Part shown: piece after piece, positions 48,648 through 59,234 of the stretch
How the letters are laid out: each line of letters opens with the position of its first letter
Numbering within the stretch: the stretch's first letter is position 1
NCBI RefSeq assembly: GCF_000317085.1
Contig: NC_019702.1
Location: 2,572,394 to 2,636,393 of the forward strand
Direction: 5' to 3'
Length of the DNA: 64,000 nucleotides
Source of the DNA: Synechococcus sp. PCC 7502
Lineage (GTDB): Bacteria > Cyanobacteriota > Cyanobacteriia > Pseudanabaenales > Pseudanabaenaceae
Made by a program: the position numbers and the translations under genes
Notes under the pieces: generated by a model
What the model saw: the letters and a program-made list of their open reading frames with translations, nothing else
Database searches by the model: none
What the model was told of the DNA's origin: nothing

Positions 48648-50018
48648 ATGTTAGCAGTGGCAATTTTGGCAGCAGGTAAAGGCACTAGAATGAAAACCGA
48701 TCTACCTAAAGTTTTACAGCAGTTATGTGGGCGATCGCTAGTGGAGAGAGTATTAGAATCCGCCGCTACCATTGCCCCAAATCGACAATTAGTTATAGTG
48801 GGGCATAAAAAGGAAATTGTAGAATCTGCCCTTGCTCATATACCTAGCCTAGAATTTGTCACTCAGAGTCCCCAACTGGGAACAGGTCATGCAATTCAGC
48901 AATTATTAGAACCTCTAAAGGATTTTACGGGAGATTTAGTAGTTTTAACTGGAGATACTCCCCTATTACGACCAGAAACTATCCAAAACTTGGTATCTGT
49001 GCATCAGCAACGGCAGGCAAGTGCTACGGTGTTAACGGCTCAGTTACCCGATCCCACAGGCTATGGGCGGGTATTTTGTAATCAAGATTTTGTAATTGAA
49101 AGAATTATTGAGCATAAAGACTGCACCGAACCCCAACGATTGAATCAAAGGGTAAGCTCTGGAGTCTATTGTTTTAATTGGCAAGAATTAGCGATCGCCT
49201 TGCCCAAACTCACAAGTAACAATGCCCAAAAGGAATATTACCTCACAGAAGTATTTGATTACTTAGAGACAGTAATAGCATTAGATGCAGTTGATTTTGA
49301 GGAAAGCTTTGGCATTAACGATCGCCTGCAATTAGCCCATGCCCATCAGGTTATCCAATCTCGTACCAAAGAACGGTGGATGCGCGCAGGTGTAACCATG
49401 ATTTTGCCTGAGACGATTACCATTGATGACACAGTGGAACTGGATGTGGATGTGATTATTGAACCCCAGACCCATCTAAGAGGTAAGACCAAAATTTTAG
49501 CGGGTGCCACCATTGGACCCAATAGTTTTATCACTAACAGCACCATTGGTCATAATTGCCAAGTTTCCTATTCGGTAATTGAAGATAGTGAAATTGGCGC
49601 AGATTCTAAAATCGGACCTTTTAGTAGAATTCGTGGAGCCTCTGTGGTGGGTGATCGCTGTCGCATTGGCAACTTTGTAGAATTAAAACAAGCCAAGGTG
49701 GGATCAAAAACTAATGCTGCCCATTTGAGTTATTTAGGAGATGTTACCCTTGGCAGTCAAGTGAATGTGGGGGCAGGGACAATTACGGCAAATTATGACG
49801 GCTTTGCCAAACATCAAACGGTAATTGGCGATCGCACAAAAATTGGTTCAAATTCCGTGTTAGTGGCACCGATTCAAATTGGTGATAACGTCAATATTGG
49901 GGCTGGCTCTGTGGTTACCAAGGATGTTGAAGCTAATTCTTTGGTAATTGCCCGCGCCCCTCAGGTGGTTAAACCAGACTATTATGATGCCCAAGGTAAA
50001 AAGAAAAACCCTTCCTAA
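48648..50018 (+). CDS. glmU: Bifunctional GlmU (UDP-N-acetylglucosamine synthesis)
   Basis: GlmU acetylates glucosamine-1-phosphate and couples it to UTP. The 456-residue protein has the uridylyltransferase domain at the start, with the loop [20 protein letters not shown]. The C-terminal half is a left-handed beta helix made of hexapeptide repeats (from about residue 255), with the acetyltransferase active-site part [20 protein letters not shown] and [20 protein letters not shown]. The product feeds peptidoglycan and outer polysaccharide synthesis. Full length. A gene of similar function is not nearby except ddl, also for wall synthesis. Confidence 0.97.
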   Translation: MLAVAILAAGKGTRMKTDLPKVLQQLCGRSLVERVLESAATIAPNRQLVIVGHKKEIVESALAHIPSLEFVTQSPQLGTGHAIQQLLEPLKDFTGDLVVLTGDTPLLRPETIQNLVSVHQQRQASATVLTAQLPDPTGYGRVFCNQDFVIERIIEHKDCTEPQRLNQRVSSGVYCFNWQELAIALPKLTSNNAQKEYYLTEVFDYLETVIALDAVDFEESFGINDRLQLAHAHQVIQSRTKERWMRAGVTMILPETITIDDTVELDVDVIIEPQTHLRGKTKILAGATIGPNSFITNSTIGHNCQVSYSVIEDSEIGADSKIGPFSRIRGASVVGDRCRIGNFVELKQAKVGSKTNAAHLSYLGDVTLGSQVNVGAGTITANYDGFAKHQTVIGDRTKIGSNSVLVAPIQIGDNVNIGAGSVVTKDVEANSLVIARAPQVVKPDYYDAQGKKKNPS

Positions 50019-50162
50019 AACTTCCCCAAAAGTCAAAAAAAAGTAGCCAGAAAAGTTAGCAAAAAATAGTTCAGCCAATATCCAAACCATTTGCTAAAAT
50101 CCCCCCATAGAATATATCTAGATTCCCAATTTAATCCCCATTCATACCCATTAGTTCCCAAA

Positions 50163-50645
50163 ATGCAATTCATTAACTCCAAGCAAGCTTACCCAATTGT
50201 GTTGGGATTAGCCTTGTCTGTATTGGCAATAGGAGTATGGCAAAAATTTAGTTCTCCAACTGAACGTTACCTACCTCAAACCACCCCAATCGTAATCACC
50301 GAACCCCCATCCACCCCAGAGATAGTGCCTAATGTATCACCAGCGATTGGGCAGGGGGCTTTACGAGTTGGAAATTTAACTGAGCATCCTGTTCGGGTTG
50401 TATTACTAAGTAGATTAAGCCAGCCCGATGCTGAGCCTTTGAATTGGGATTTTGTGCCGGGTGAGGGGGGCAGTAAAGGCTTAGAATTGTCTCTGCCGCA
50501 GGATCGGGTAAAAATCAAAAAAGGGGATATTTTGTTTGCCTTTGCCACAGATGGTTCCCGTAATTATTGGGGTCCCATTGTTGTGGGCGAGTCTAACGCT
50601 GTAAATTGGCAAGGCGATCGCTGGAATTTTATTCTCAAACCATAA
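50163..50645 (+). CDS. Membrane-anchored periplasmic protein, unknown, 160 aa
   Basis: I do not recognise the family. From the ATG at 50163 the protein starts with a hydrophobic anchor (about residues 8-25, SKQAYPIVLGLALSVLAIGV), then a Pro/Thr-rich linker, then a compact beta-type domain with RVGNLTEHPVRVVLLSRLSQ and DWDF-like turns, ending in NRNYWGPIVVGESNAVNWQG. The in-frame TTG at 50091 is further upstream but would extend beyond the anchor, so ATG is preferred. It is followed by the solute-binding lipoprotein after 29 bases. The two may be co-transcribed. Confidence 0.55.
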   Translation: MQFINSKQAYPIVLGLALSVLAIGVWQKFSSPTERYLPQTTPIVITEPPSTPEIVPNVSPAIGQGALRVGNLTEHPVRVVLLSRLSQPDAEPLNWDFVPGEGGSKGLELSLPQDRVKIKKGDILFAFATDGSRNYWGPIVVGESNAVNWQGDRWNFILKP

Positions 50646-50674
50646 GCCAACTGTGAAATAACCAGACAATAACT

Positions 50675-51931
50675 ATGAAATTTTTGATAGCTGTACTGCT
50701 GTGTTTATGTATATGGATTTCAGGGTGCAGCTTTCAGCCGAGTAATAATAAAATTCACCTTACCCTATGGCAGGGGGTAAATCCTCCTACCAATCGACAG
50801 GTTTTACAAAAATTAGTTGATAAGTTTAATCAAAGTCAGAATCAAATATTTGTGGAATCTTTGTATGTGGGGCAAGCCGATCAACAAATTCCCAAGATTT
50901 TGGCAGCAGTTGTAGGCAAAGCCGTGCCAGATTTACTCTGGTATAACCCGACTCTTACGGGCAGATTGGTGGAACTAGATGCCATTCGGAGCTTAGATGA
51001 TTTACTGGCGGTTTCCCCGATTAAAGATCAGCTTGATCCAGCTATGCTATCAACCATGCAGCTTAATGGACATATTTGGTCAATGCCCTTTAGTGCCAAT
51101 AATGTCGCTATTTTTTATCGTCCCAGCTTATTTACGGCGGCGGGAGTTAAAAATTTACCGCAAACCTGGGATGAGTTTGAGGTTGTAGCCCAAAAGCTTA
51201 CCCGTGATACCAATGGTGATGGGGTAATTGATCAACACGGTATCTTTTTACCTCTGGGCAAGGGTGAGTTCACCGTATTTGTATGGTTACCATTTCTATG
51301 GAGTGCCGATGGGGATATGTTAGCTGACCAGAAACCGCAACTTAATAGTCCCCAAGCAGTAGCAGCGCTACAACTATGGCTAGACTTAATTCAATCTCAG
51401 GCTGCACTTCTGTCTCAACCAGAACGAGGTTATGAAGAGGACAATTTTGTGGCGGGCAAAGTGGCAATGCAGATCAGTGGGTCTTGGGCGTTACGTTATA
51501 TGGGGCAGAAAGGGATAGATTTTGGAGTAATGCCGATTCCACGCGATCGCAATAGTGCTACAGCCATTGGTGGAGAAAATTTATTTTTATTTAAAAGTAA
51601 TCCTGAACGGGAACAAGCGGCTTGGAAATTTGCGGAATATGTGGCCAGTGAGGAATTTCAAACAACCTTTGCAACAGAAACAGGCTATTTACCAATTAAT
51701 TTAAGGGCACAAAAAAATGATGCCTATGCCAAGTATATAAATGATCAACCCGAAATTGATATTTTTATTAAACAGATGTCATCAGGTCATACTCGCCCCC
51801 TAGTCGCTGACTATCCTCGGATTTCCGAAAGTATAGGTAGAGCGATCGAAGCTACGTTATTACAAAAAAGTACGCCCGCCGAAGCATTAGCAAGCGCACA
51901 ATCTAATTTAGAACTAGCTCTGAAGCAATAA
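50675..51931 (+). CDS. Sugar-type ABC transporter solute-binding lipoprotein
   Basis: This is a 418-residue family 1 extracellular solute-binding protein. The N-terminal lipoprotein signal ends in WISGC (Cys at residue 18), so it is anchored at the periplasmic side of the membrane. The typical fold starts HLTLWQGVNPPTNRQVLQKL and includes FSANNVAIFYRPSLF, TRDTNGDGVIDQHGIFLPLG and GKVAMQISGSWAL. It resembles maltose- or glycerol-phosphate-type binding proteins. The membrane and ATPase subunits are not adjacent. The substrate cannot be deduced. It follows the unknown membrane-anchored gene in the same orientation. Confidence 0.9.
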   Translation: MKFLIAVLLCLCIWISGCSFQPSNNKIHLTLWQGVNPPTNRQVLQKLVDKFNQSQNQIFVESLYVGQADQQIPKILAAVVGKAVPDLLWYNPTLTGRLVELDAIRSLDDLLAVSPIKDQLDPAMLSTMQLNGHIWSMPFSANNVAIFYRPSLFTAAGVKNLPQTWDEFEVVAQKLTRDTNGDGVIDQHGIFLPLGKGEFTVFVWLPFLWSADGDMLADQKPQLNSPQAVAALQLWLDLIQSQAALLSQPERGYEEDNFVAGKVAMQISGSWALRYMGQKGIDFGVMPIPRDRNSATAIGGENLFLFKSNPEREQAAWKFAEYVASEEFQTTFATETGYLPINLRAQKNDAYAKYINDQPEIDIFIKQMSSGHTRPLVADYPRISESIGRAIEATLLQKSTPAEALASAQSNLELALKQ

Positions 51932-51954
51932 TTAACGTAATTACTTTGATAACC

Positions 51955-52191
51955 TTAATAAACCTGCTCCACTTCACCAATATCAGGGATAGATTCTCTG
52001 AGTTTACGTTCAATTCCCATTCTTAAGGTCATTGCTGAACTAGGACAGCTACCACAGGCACCTTGAAGCCTGAGTTTAACTACAGGTCCTTCAATTTCTA
52101 CAAGTTCAACATTACCACCATCGGATAAAAGGTAGGGGCGAAGCTCATCCAAGACAGTTTCTACGTTTTCGCTAGTTAAATCTAATGCCAT
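51955..52191 (-). CDS. nfu: NifU-like iron-sulfur scaffold (Nfu)
   Basis: This is a 78-residue Nfu-domain protein for assembly or transfer of iron-sulfur clusters. The motif [16 protein letters not shown] contains the two cysteines (CxxC) that bind a shared cluster between subunits. The N-terminal helix part [20 protein letters not shown] is typical. The cyanobacterial single-domain Nfu is thought to be the main scaffold for photosystem I clusters. It is convergent with the solute-binding gene, 23 bases from its stop. Confidence 0.95.
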   Translation of the reverse strand: MALDLTSENVETVLDELRPYLLSDGGNVELVEIEGPVVKLRLQGACGSCPSSAMTLRMGIERKLRESIPDIGEVEQVY

Positions 52192-52325
52192 ATTTTTACC
52201 AAGTGTTTATCTATTAACTATTTTACTTGCAAAAGATTTAATTACTAAATAATTGCTAAATATAGGTTGTCACAAATTGTTATGCCTTGGTGTAGGCAAT
52301 TAGAATCACTACGGAATTATATAGA

Positions 52326-53102
52326 TTATTTGCCTAATTGCTGCCGTAGAGCATCTAACTCAGAATCAATTAGAGTCCCCACCGATGGCTTATTAGCGTC
52401 CGCAGGAGGCAATGCTCCACTGGATTTAGCAGGAGCCAAGCCCATTTGTGCCTTTAGTGCTTCTAATTCAAGATCAACTGCACCACCGCCAGATTCTAGT
52501 TCTAGCTTAGCAAACTGAGATTCAAGATTATCCATGCCCAGCTCAGAACTAGCATTAGCTTTTGCTTCAGCTAATAGCACCCTTTCTTCCATGCGCTCAA
52601 ACACAGCCGCAGCCGAGGTAGTACTAACCTTACCCAGCATATTGTTAATATTTTCTTGAGCTTTTGCCGATTGAATTCTTGCCTTAAGCATTTCTTTCTT
52701 AGTTTTAGCTTCAGAAATTTTGCTTTCAATTGAGATCAAATTACGCTTGAGGAGTTCAACCTGAGCCGATTGCTGATCTAGTCCAGTTTTCAGGGTGGCG
52801 GCGGTGTCAGCATGACTTTTTTTACGAGTTAAAGCTTCTCTAGCTAAGCCTTCATCACCTTTTTGCAAAGCTAACATTGCCCGTCTTTCCCATTCTGTGG
52901 CTTGGGTTTGTGCTTGGGTGTATTGTTGTTCCTGTCTTTTTAGGGCTGCCATAGACTGTGCTACTGCCTGACGCAACTGCACGAGGTCTTCCTGCATGTC
53001 AATAATTGTTTGTTCTAAAATCTTTTCGGGATCTTCTGCTGCTGTGACTAGAGCATTCAGGTTTGACTTAGCCACCATACCGATACGATCTAATAGTCCC
53101 AT
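52326..53102 (-). CDS. PspA/IM30 family membrane-remodelling protein (Vipp1-like)
   Basis: This is a 258-residue coiled-coil protein of the ESCRT-III-like PspA/IM30 family. The start MGLLDRIGMVAKSNLNALVT and PEKILEQTIIDMQEDLVQLR are the amphipathic helix 0 and helix 1 of the family. A long helical hairpin fills about residues 25-185. The part after about residue 215 is a linker with SSGALPPADANKP and a short final helix, SELDALRQQLGK. The C-terminal extension distinguishes Vipp1/IM30 from PspA; here it is present, which favours IM30, required for thylakoid membrane upkeep. The gene is alone on its transcript. Confidence 0.93.
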   Translation of the reverse strand: MGLLDRIGMVAKSNLNALVTAAEDPEKILEQTIIDMQEDLVQLRQAVAQSMAALKRQEQQYTQAQTQATEWERRAMLALQKGDEGLAREALTRKKSHADTAATLKTGLDQQSAQVELLKRNLISIESKISEAKTKKEMLKARIQSAKAQENINNMLGKVSTTSAAAVFERMEERVLLAEAKANASSELGMDNLESQFAKLELESGGGAVDLELEALKAQMGLAPAKSSGALPPADANKPSVGTLIDSELDALRQQLGK

Positions 53103-53231
53103 AACTTCCGCACCATTAATTGATTTAATTTTAATACTATCATGGCTGAATATGTCACAGGGGGACGATCGCTAGATTGTTTTTGGAAATTACCCCCTTC
53201 ACAGGTAAGAAATAGACATTTTCGGTAACAT

Positions 53232-54293
53232 CTATTTGCCTTTATTTCTAGCTTGTTGCAGGTAAGAGCCGTGCAGAATAGTGCCAATTAGTCCGACGTT
53301 TTGATTAAGGACAATATGGATAGGAATGGTGTCAAGCATGGGGCTGACTCGTCCTTTATGCTTAAGAATGTGCAGAAATCTGTTATTTTCCCCTGACCCT
53401 TCACAGGAAGAAATTAAAGATAAAAGCTTGGGCGTGATCCCTCCTGCAATGTATAGACCACCGTAGGGCAGAAGCTTAAGGGCAAGGTTTCCAATTTCCG
53501 CAGCATAGGCATCAAGAAAAATTTGAATGGTTTCCATTGCTGCTTCATCAGTTTTATTCAAAGTCGCCTTAGCGATCGCTGCTCCCATATCAATAGTGTG
53601 ATCTCCGCCTTCCCAAGCCTGCAATAGTTGATACAGCTCCGTAGGCTCTGGAGAATTGTGTTTTAAAAACTGATAAATCGAAACAATGCCCTTGCCTGAA
53701 ACTACTCGTTCTGTGGATACCCGTTCATGGCGAGTTAATAAAAAATTTAATAGTGCCATTTCCCTTGGCGATCGTGGTGCAAAATCCGTATGACCACCCT
53801 CAGAAGCATAGACTTGGTAGTGATCATAATTCCATGTCAAGAAACCCTGCCCTAAGCCTGTACCTGCCCCAATTACAGCAATGGGAGCCTGAGGTTGACG
53901 TTCACCCACCTGTAAAGTATATAAATCTGCGCTGTCTAAGCCTAAAACCCCATAGCCAACCGCCGCAAAGTCATTAATTAACTCAACTTGCTCAATTCCT
54001 AATTCCGTTTGCAGTTGATTACCATTTAGTTGCCAACCGAGATTAGTGAGGTAAGAAGTATTGTTAGCAACTGGACCTGCTATGCCAAAACAAGCTGTAT
54101 CAACTTCGGGAGTATATCCCAGCTTAACGGCTGCTTCTTGGAAGAATTGCTGAATAATATCTTTGAGTGAACTGTAGTTTTGACTGTTGAAGCGATCGCT
54201 ATGGAGAGTTTCGGACTGATGATTTGGGACTGATTTAATTAGACTTAGCAGGGTTTTAGTGCCACCAACATCCCCAGTTAGTAAGAGCTTCAT
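53232..54293 (-). CDS. glk: Glucokinase
   Basis: This enzyme phosphorylates glucose at the expense of ATP. The 353-residue protein begins MKLLLTGDVGGTKTLLSL, with the DVGGTK phosphate loop. It has ELINDFAAVGYGVLGL, GAGTGLGQGFLTW and SEGGHTDFAPRSPREMALL, which form the sugar site, and GGLYIAGGITPKLL near the C-terminus. It is of the E. coli Glk group rather than the ROK group. The gene is separated from pspA/IM30 by 129 bases and no related gene is next to it. Confidence 0.95.
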   Translation of the reverse strand: MKLLLTGDVGGTKTLLSLIKSVPNHQSETLHSDRFNSQNYSSLKDIIQQFFQEAAVKLGYTPEVDTACFGIAGPVANNTSYLTNLGWQLNGNQLQTELGIEQVELINDFAAVGYGVLGLDSADLYTLQVGERQPQAPIAVIGAGTGLGQGFLTWNYDHYQVYASEGGHTDFAPRSPREMALLNFLLTRHERVSTERVVSGKGIVSIYQFLKHNSPEPTELYQLLQAWEGGDHTIDMGAAIAKATLNKTDEAAMETIQIFLDAYAAEIGNLALKLLPYGGLYIAGGITPKLLSLISSCEGSGENNRFLHILKHKGRVSPMLDTIPIHIVLNQNVGLIGTILHGSYLQQARNKGK

Positions 54294-54355
54294 ACTTAAG
54301 AGTTTTCCTGTTTTGGTTTCTGTTTATTTATACTGTGAGGCAAGCTGTATCTAAT

Positions 54356-54829
54356 TCATTGATTTAATTCCCAAAAATTTATATTTAAAATTGAGTCAAT
54401 ATCTTTTCTAAACTGCCATGTATCAGGAAAATCAACAGACTTATAACCTGATTCGGCTCTGACTATGCGTAAGGCATTTTTTAAAGCATCATCAAACAAC
54501 TCTGGACTATTAATGTAGTTTTTTAGGCTTGGTGATTGTTCGAGGATATTTTCAATTTCAACTCTGGTTCGGGCGATCGTTCCTTGCCATCCTGCATAGG
54601 CATACTCACTTTTTACATGGCACCGCTCTAAGAGATGTTCGAGCAGTGTAGTCAATCTATTTTTTAGTTCCCGTCGATCTCTGCCTGCCAAGCCTTCTAA
54701 CTCCTCGATTAAGTTTTCAATATCTAAATTCTCTAAGTCTCTGGCTTTTAATTGGGCGATCACTGTTTCTAACTACAGATTAAGGTCGGATTCATACAGT
54801 GATTTTTTTAATGTAATTGTTTGAGTCAT
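54356..54829 (-). pseudogene. DUF29 gene interrupted by an amber codon
   Basis: DUF29 proteins are small, helical and of unknown function, often in many copies in cyanobacteria. The intact start is ATG at 54829 behind GAGGT, reading MTQTITLKKSLYESDLNL. TAG (54775-54773) then stands where family members I know have a tryptophan (NLWLET), and the frame resumes with LETVIAQLKARDLENLDIEN through to the usual C-terminal RKDI. One base change (TGG to TAG) would explain it. A GTG at 54763 could restart a 135-residue N-truncated protein. Two further glimpses of family are IEELEGLAGRDRRELKNRL and LEHLLERCHVKSEY. Readthrough is not supported. Confidence 0.75.
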
Positions 54830-55074
54830 GTATTTACCTCCTACTTAATTCCGTTATTGCATCGCCATCTGACTTACTTTTAATTATGAACCTGATATGT
54901 TATTTCCCAATCAGTAAAATCTAAGTTCTTGAATGCCGTATATCTATATACAAATTACTCGGACATCACATATTCAGACTTAAATTGTAAAAACTTAACA
55001 TTTCTAGACATTTGAACCCGTGACCTCAAGACTTGTAAACTTAGATAATTCACCTGTCAAAATTATTTAAGATC

Positions 55075-56112
55075 ATGGATAACACAATCAGCCTAGAAAT
55101 TATTGAGGTTGTAGAACAAGCAGCGATCGCCTCCGCCCGTTGGATGGGTAAAGGTGACAAAAATACCGCAGACGAAGTAGCAGTAGAGGCAATGCGGGAA
55201 CGTATGAACAAAATTCATATGCGGGGCAGAATTGTAATTGGTGAAGGTGAGCGTGATGATGCCCCGATGCTATACATTGGCGAAGAAGTAGGGATTTGTA
55301 CTCAGCCTAATGCTGCTGATTTCTGTACTATTGATGAACTTCAAGAAATTGATATTGCTGTTGATCCCTGCGAAGGTACAAACCTTGTGGCATACGGACA
55401 AAATGGTTCTATGGCGGTACTGGCAATTTCGGAAAAAGGTGGATTATTTGCAGCTCCCGACTTTTATATGAACAAACTAGCGGCTCCTGCGGCGGCGGCG
55501 GGTCATGTTGATATTCGTAAGTCAGCAACAGAAAACCTGAAAATTTTATCCGATTGTTTAGATCGGGCTGTAGAAGAGTTGGTAGTTGTGGTTATGGATC
55601 GCCCTCGTCACAAAGACCTAATTGCGGAAATTCGTCAAGCTGGCGCCAGAGTTAGATTAATCAGTGATGGTGATGTTTCTGCGGCAATTTCCTGTGCTTT
55701 CCAAGGTACAAATATTCATGCGCTGATGGGTATTGGTGCTGCCCCTGAAGGTGTAATTTCAGCTGCGGCTTTGCGTTGTTTGGGTGGACATTTCCAAGGA
55801 CAGTTAATTTATGATCCTGCGATCGCTCAAACAGGCTTAATTGGTGAAAGCAAAGAAAGTAATATTGCCCGCTTGAAATCTATGGGCATTGAAGATCCCG
55901 ATAAAATTTATAATGCTAACGAATTGGCATCTGGGAAAGACGTACTATTTGCTGCCTGTGGCATTACCACTGGAACTTTAATGGAAGGTGTCCGTTATTT
56001 TGGTGGTGGCGCCCGCACTGAGTCTTTGATTATTTCTAGCCAATCTAAAACCGTGCGCTTTGTGGATACAATTCACATTGGTGAAAGTCCCCGCACTTTG
56101 AGTCTGCATTAG
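55075..56112 (+). CDS. glpX: Class II fructose-1,6-/sedoheptulose-1,7-bisphosphatase (GlpX type)
   Basis: This is the dual-specificity Calvin cycle phosphatase of cyanobacteria, 345 residues. Visible motifs are [60 protein letters not shown] (magnesium site) and [18 protein letters not shown]. In cyanobacteria this enzyme does both phosphatase steps of carbon fixation and gluconeogenesis, and it is a redox target. A long hairpin follows at 56159, probably terminating it. The 240 bases upstream hold no gene. No cbb genes are near. Confidence 0.96.
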   Translation: MDNTISLEIIEVVEQAAIASARWMGKGDKNTADEVAVEAMRERMNKIHMRGRIVIGEGERDDAPMLYIGEEVGICTQPNAADFCTIDELQEIDIAVDPCEGTNLVAYGQNGSMAVLAISEKGGLFAAPDFYMNKLAAPAAAAGHVDIRKSATENLKILSDCLDRAVEELVVVVMDRPRHKDLIAEIRQAGARVRLISDGDVSAAISCAFQGTNIHALMGIGAAPEGVISAAALRCLGGHFQGQLIYDPAIAQTGLIGESKESNIARLKSMGIEDPDKIYNANELASGKDVLFAACGITTGTLMEGVRYFGGGARTESLIISSQSKTVRFVDTIHIGESPRTLSLH

Positions 56113-56158
56113 ATTTTGCGCTAAATATATTTAGATAAATCTCAGAAATTATATTCTT

Positions 56159-56197
56159 AAATCCCTTAGCTCATTTGCATAATAAGCTGGGGGATTT
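56159..56197 (+). terminator. Long hairpin after glpX, probable terminator
   Basis: A 17-base arm, a five-base loop (TGCAT) and a 17-base arm pair with one mismatch and two G-T wobbles; the arms start AAATCCC and end GGGATTT. Only three T residues close the stem and none follow, so it could be a processing or stability element instead. Confidence 0.6.
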
Positions 56198-56291
56198 GTG
56201 GCGATCACAGGTAAACGATTAAGTTCTCTATTGGGAGAAAACCTTACTATTTATTTAGGAGTTTAACTAATCAATTTGTGATAATTATCCA

Positions 56292-56696
56292 ATGCCAGCC
56301 AATTTCCCAAAACCTAATTCCCAAAAAATAGATGTGTATCAATCCTATCCATGTCCCCTCTGTCATGGGAGTTTACATCTGATTACCTTAACGGAAGCTT
56401 TGGGGTGCGATCGCTGTCATCTTATCTTTGTTACCCAAGAAGATGATTATGCTTTGACGCAAGTTGGCTCTAGTGAAAGAACTTGGTATTGGTGGGGAGA
56501 AACATGGCAACCGAGAAGTAAGATCGTTAAACAAAGTCGATATTTTACTGAGGTTACTCTTGCTAAGTTTATAGTACTAGTAGGCACCGTAGTTATATTG
56601 TGCTTACTTGCTAAAACTCCAGAGTTCCTTTTGGGTTTAATTTTTGTAATCATATTACTGTGGATCTGTTGGCGGCTTCGGCCCCATAATTTGTAG
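56292..56696 (+). CDS. Zinc-ribbon membrane protein, unknown, 134 aa
   Basis: I do not recognise the family. The N-terminal half carries two CxxC pairs, YPCPLCHGSLH and LGCDRCHLIF (about residues 19-40), a zinc ribbon. The second half has two adjacent hydrophobic helices (about 92-108 and 110-127) and a basic end. The soluble ribbon faces one side of the membrane. The gene ends nine bases before proA and is on the same strand, so all three genes (this one, proA, gloA) are probably one transcript. Links between it and proline synthesis are not known. Confidence 0.7.
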   Translation: MPANFPKPNSQKIDVYQSYPCPLCHGSLHLITLTEALGCDRCHLIFVTQEDDYALTQVGSSERTWYWWGETWQPRSKIVKQSRYFTEVTLAKFIVLVGTVVILCLLAKTPEFLLGLIFVIILLWICWRLRPHNL

Positions 56697-56704
56697 AATA
56701 CTCC

Positions 56705-57964
56705 ATGAATAAGTTGCCCGACGATTTAACTAACTTTGCCTATCAATCCTATACAGCAGGTCTGCGCCTTGCCTCTTTAGATGTAGATACACGCAATCAT
56801 TTACTTTTCAAAATTGCCGATGCGATTAAACAGGAACGTAACTTAATTCTGGAGGCAAATACCTATGATTTGGAGGCTAGTCGAGAAATGGCAATTCCCG
56901 ATCTACTTTTAGAGTGGATGCGGCTAACTCCAGATCGCTTACATCGCTCCATAGATTATTTAAAGCATTTAGTGGATTTGCCCGATCCTTTATCTCGTAG
57001 TCCGATTATTTTTGATCATCACTATCGATCTGTACCTCTAGGATCGGTGGCATTTGTATATGAAGCTTTGCCCCACTTGGTCGTATTGATGGCGGGGTTG
57101 TGTCTAAAGTCTGCTAACAGCTTAATTTTAAGGGGTGGTAGTGAGATCAGCCTTTCCCAAACGGCGATTACAGAGATTATTAAGGTAGTAATTAAAAATA
57201 GTGGGCTACAGTTATCAGACTTTACAGTAGCGATCGCTCCTGCGGGCAGTGGGATTAAGGATTTGGTAACCCAAGAGAAGTATATACGTTTGGTGATTCC
57301 CTACGGTCGTCCTAGTTTTGTCCAGCAAATTGGCAAGCAGTCAACTTTATCGATCATACCTGCGGCGATGGGCAACTGCTATATGTATCTCTCACCTACG
57401 GCTGATGCAGACAAAGCTGTAGAAATTATTAAAGCTAGTCGTCAAGGTGATCCCGATGCCGTTAATGCAATTGAAAAAGTAGTGGTTCATAGTGCGTGGC
57501 TAGTAGGTGATGCGGCTCAGCACTGGGTAGGGTGGGTGCATAAATTACAATCCTATGGACTGAAACTGAAGGGTTGCGATCGCTTTGTTGGTTTTAGCCG
57601 TAATTATCCAGAAATTTTAGGTGATAGTGTTGACACCGAAATTCAATGGGGACAGTCTTACTTGGATAATATTTTGGCGATCAAGATTGTTGATGCTCCT
57701 GAAGAGGCGATCGCTTGGATTAATCAGTATAGTAGTGGTCATGCTGATGTGATTATGTCTGATTCAGTGATCGAGAATCAAAGCTTTGTTAGTCAAGTTA
57801 AAAGCAGTAATATATTTATCAATGCCCATTCCAAATTTCATCGTATCGACGGTAATCGGGTAGCACTGGGAATCGCCAGCTTAAAAACCAGAGGTATATC
57901 TCGGTATGGAGGCATTATCGATCTACAATCACTTACAACGACAAAAAGAATTATTAGCCTATGA
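56705..57964 (+). CDS. proA: Gamma-glutamyl phosphate reductase (glutamate-5-semialdehyde dehydrogenase)
   Basis: This enzyme makes glutamate-5-semialdehyde for proline synthesis. The 419-residue protein has the ProA landmarks [46 protein letters not shown] and [20 protein letters not shown], which contains the catalytic cysteine, and [14 protein letters not shown]. It is somewhat divergent from E. coli ProA, with no loss of active-site sequence. It is followed by gloA in a four-base ATGA overlap. proB is not in the window. Confidence 0.92.
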   Translation: MNKLPDDLTNFAYQSYTAGLRLASLDVDTRNHLLFKIADAIKQERNLILEANTYDLEASREMAIPDLLLEWMRLTPDRLHRSIDYLKHLVDLPDPLSRSPIIFDHHYRSVPLGSVAFVYEALPHLVVLMAGLCLKSANSLILRGGSEISLSQTAITEIIKVVIKNSGLQLSDFTVAIAPAGSGIKDLVTQEKYIRLVIPYGRPSFVQQIGKQSTLSIIPAAMGNCYMYLSPTADADKAVEIIKASRQGDPDAVNAIEKVVVHSAWLVGDAAQHWVGWVHKLQSYGLKLKGCDRFVGFSRNYPEILGDSVDTEIQWGQSYLDNILAIKIVDAPEEAIAWINQYSSGHADVIMSDSVIENQSFVSQVKSSNIFINAHSKFHRIDGNRVALGIASLKTRGISRYGGIIDLQSLTTTKRIISL

Positions 57965-58350
57965 AAATCTTACACACCATGATTCGTGTTGGTAATCTTG
58001 ATCAGTCTATAAAATTTTATTGTGATGTGCTAGGTATGCACCTAATTCGGCAAAAAGATTATCCGGGAGGTAAGTTTACCTTGGCATTTGTCGGTTATGG
58101 CGACGAAAGTAAGGAGGCGGTAATTGAGCTAACTCACAACTGGGATACAGATAAATATGATTTAGGTAATGGCTTTGGGCATGTTGCCCTGGGCGTAGAT
58201 GATATTTATGGTACGTGCGAGAAAATTAAAACCCTTGGCGGTAAAGTCACTCGCGAACCAGGCGCAATGAAGCATGGCAGTACCGTAATTGCCTTTGTGG
58301 AAGACCCTGACGGTTACAAGATTGAGCTAATTCAAACTGCTGTAACATAA
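57961..58350 (+). CDS. gloA: Lactoylglutathione lyase (glyoxalase I)
   Basis: This metal-dependent enzyme detoxifies methylglyoxal by turning its glutathione hemithioacetal into lactoylglutathione. The 129-residue protein has the family start [20 protein letters not shown]. Two of the metal ligands are H5 and E in [10 protein letters not shown]; the others are H in [14 protein letters not shown] and E in DGYKIELI. The ATG overlaps the proA stop by four bases, so it is translationally coupled to it. The end overlaps the convergent bestrophin gene by 19 bases. Confidence 0.95.
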   Translation: MKILHTMIRVGNLDQSIKFYCDVLGMHLIRQKDYPGGKFTLAFVGYGDESKEAVIELTHNWDTDKYDLGNGFGHVALGVDDIYGTCEKIKTLGGKVTREPGAMKHGSTVIAFVEDPDGYKIELIQTAVT

Positions 58351-59234
58351 ACATCTATCAAATCTCTAAGATTACGCAAAATATTCTTGCAAATTGCATC
58401 TAAAGGGAGGTCATGGCTATCTCGCCCAAAGGGGTCTTCAATTTGAATCCCGATTTCCTCAATTCCTAATAGGGTAAAGCTAATTAAAGCTACGACGATT
58501 GGGGTTAGCCATTCTATTTGATCTACCATTTGGAAAGGTAAAGACAGGCAATAAATTAATAGTAACTGCTTCAAGTGAATGGCATAGGCAAGGGGAATGG
58601 GAGTGTTTTTAATGCGTTCACAGGAACCAAGCGCATCCACCAAATTGTTAACTAGACTATGGAGAGAGTTAAGTTGATAAATCTGGATTTGCCCTCGCTT
58701 ATAGGATGTTTGTAGGTATTCGCTCAACCAAAACATGATCTCTAGGGGTGGGTGATTCATGGATTGCAGTTTTTGGTACTGATATGGACTCATTAATGGC
58801 TCTAGCTCAGGGTTAATTGGTTCACCACGGAGATGTAATTTACAGGCGATCGCAAAGGCAGCTAAAAGATGCAAAGCGGCAATTTTTTCAGTCTCGGTAT
58901 CATGGCTTTGAATTGTCACTAAAATCTGACGAGCCAAATTACGAATATGATTAATTATGCTACCCCATGCCTTACGTCCTTCCCAGTAGCGTTCATAGGC
59001 TGTATTAGTGCGGAATACGAGCAGTAAACCCAGAACTAAGTTCGGTATTAAAGTGCCCAAAACAGGAAAAGATACCCGCACCTTTAAGTAGTGCAGCACA
59101 TAAATAAATAGCCCAAAAATACCGCAACCTATGACTCGAGGCAGAATTTCGGGAATTACCGATCCGCGATAGCGAAAAGCTACACCAAACCAACTAGGCT
59201 TCCCAGATAAATTAGAACCTACAACAGTACCCAC
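58332..59234 (-). CDS. Bestrophin-like ion channel protein
   Basis: This is a 300-residue member of the bestrophin/UPF0187 family, with the start [11 protein letters not shown] and the pattern [20 protein letters not shown], a family signature. About four membrane helices are seen (near residues 33-51, 57-75, 220-240 and 240-255). A cyanobacterial relative has been described as a chloride or bicarbonate channel. It begins with GTG at 59234, which overlaps the PAP2 gene by 16 bases. The gene is the last of the folD-crtE-PAP2-bestrophin unit and its end overlaps gloA. Confidence 0.87.
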   Translation of the reverse strand: MGTVVGSNLSGKPSWFGVAFRYRGSVIPEILPRVIGCGIFGLFIYVLHYLKVRVSFPVLGTLIPNLVLGLLLVFRTNTAYERYWEGRKAWGSIINHIRNLARQILVTIQSHDTETEKIAALHLLAAFAIACKLHLRGEPINPELEPLMSPYQYQKLQSMNHPPLEIMFWLSEYLQTSYKRGQIQIYQLNSLHSLVNNLVDALGSCERIKNTPIPLAYAIHLKQLLLIYCLSLPFQMVDQIEWLTPIVVALISFTLLGIEEIGIQIEDPFGRDSHDLPLDAICKNILRNLRDLIDVYVTAV

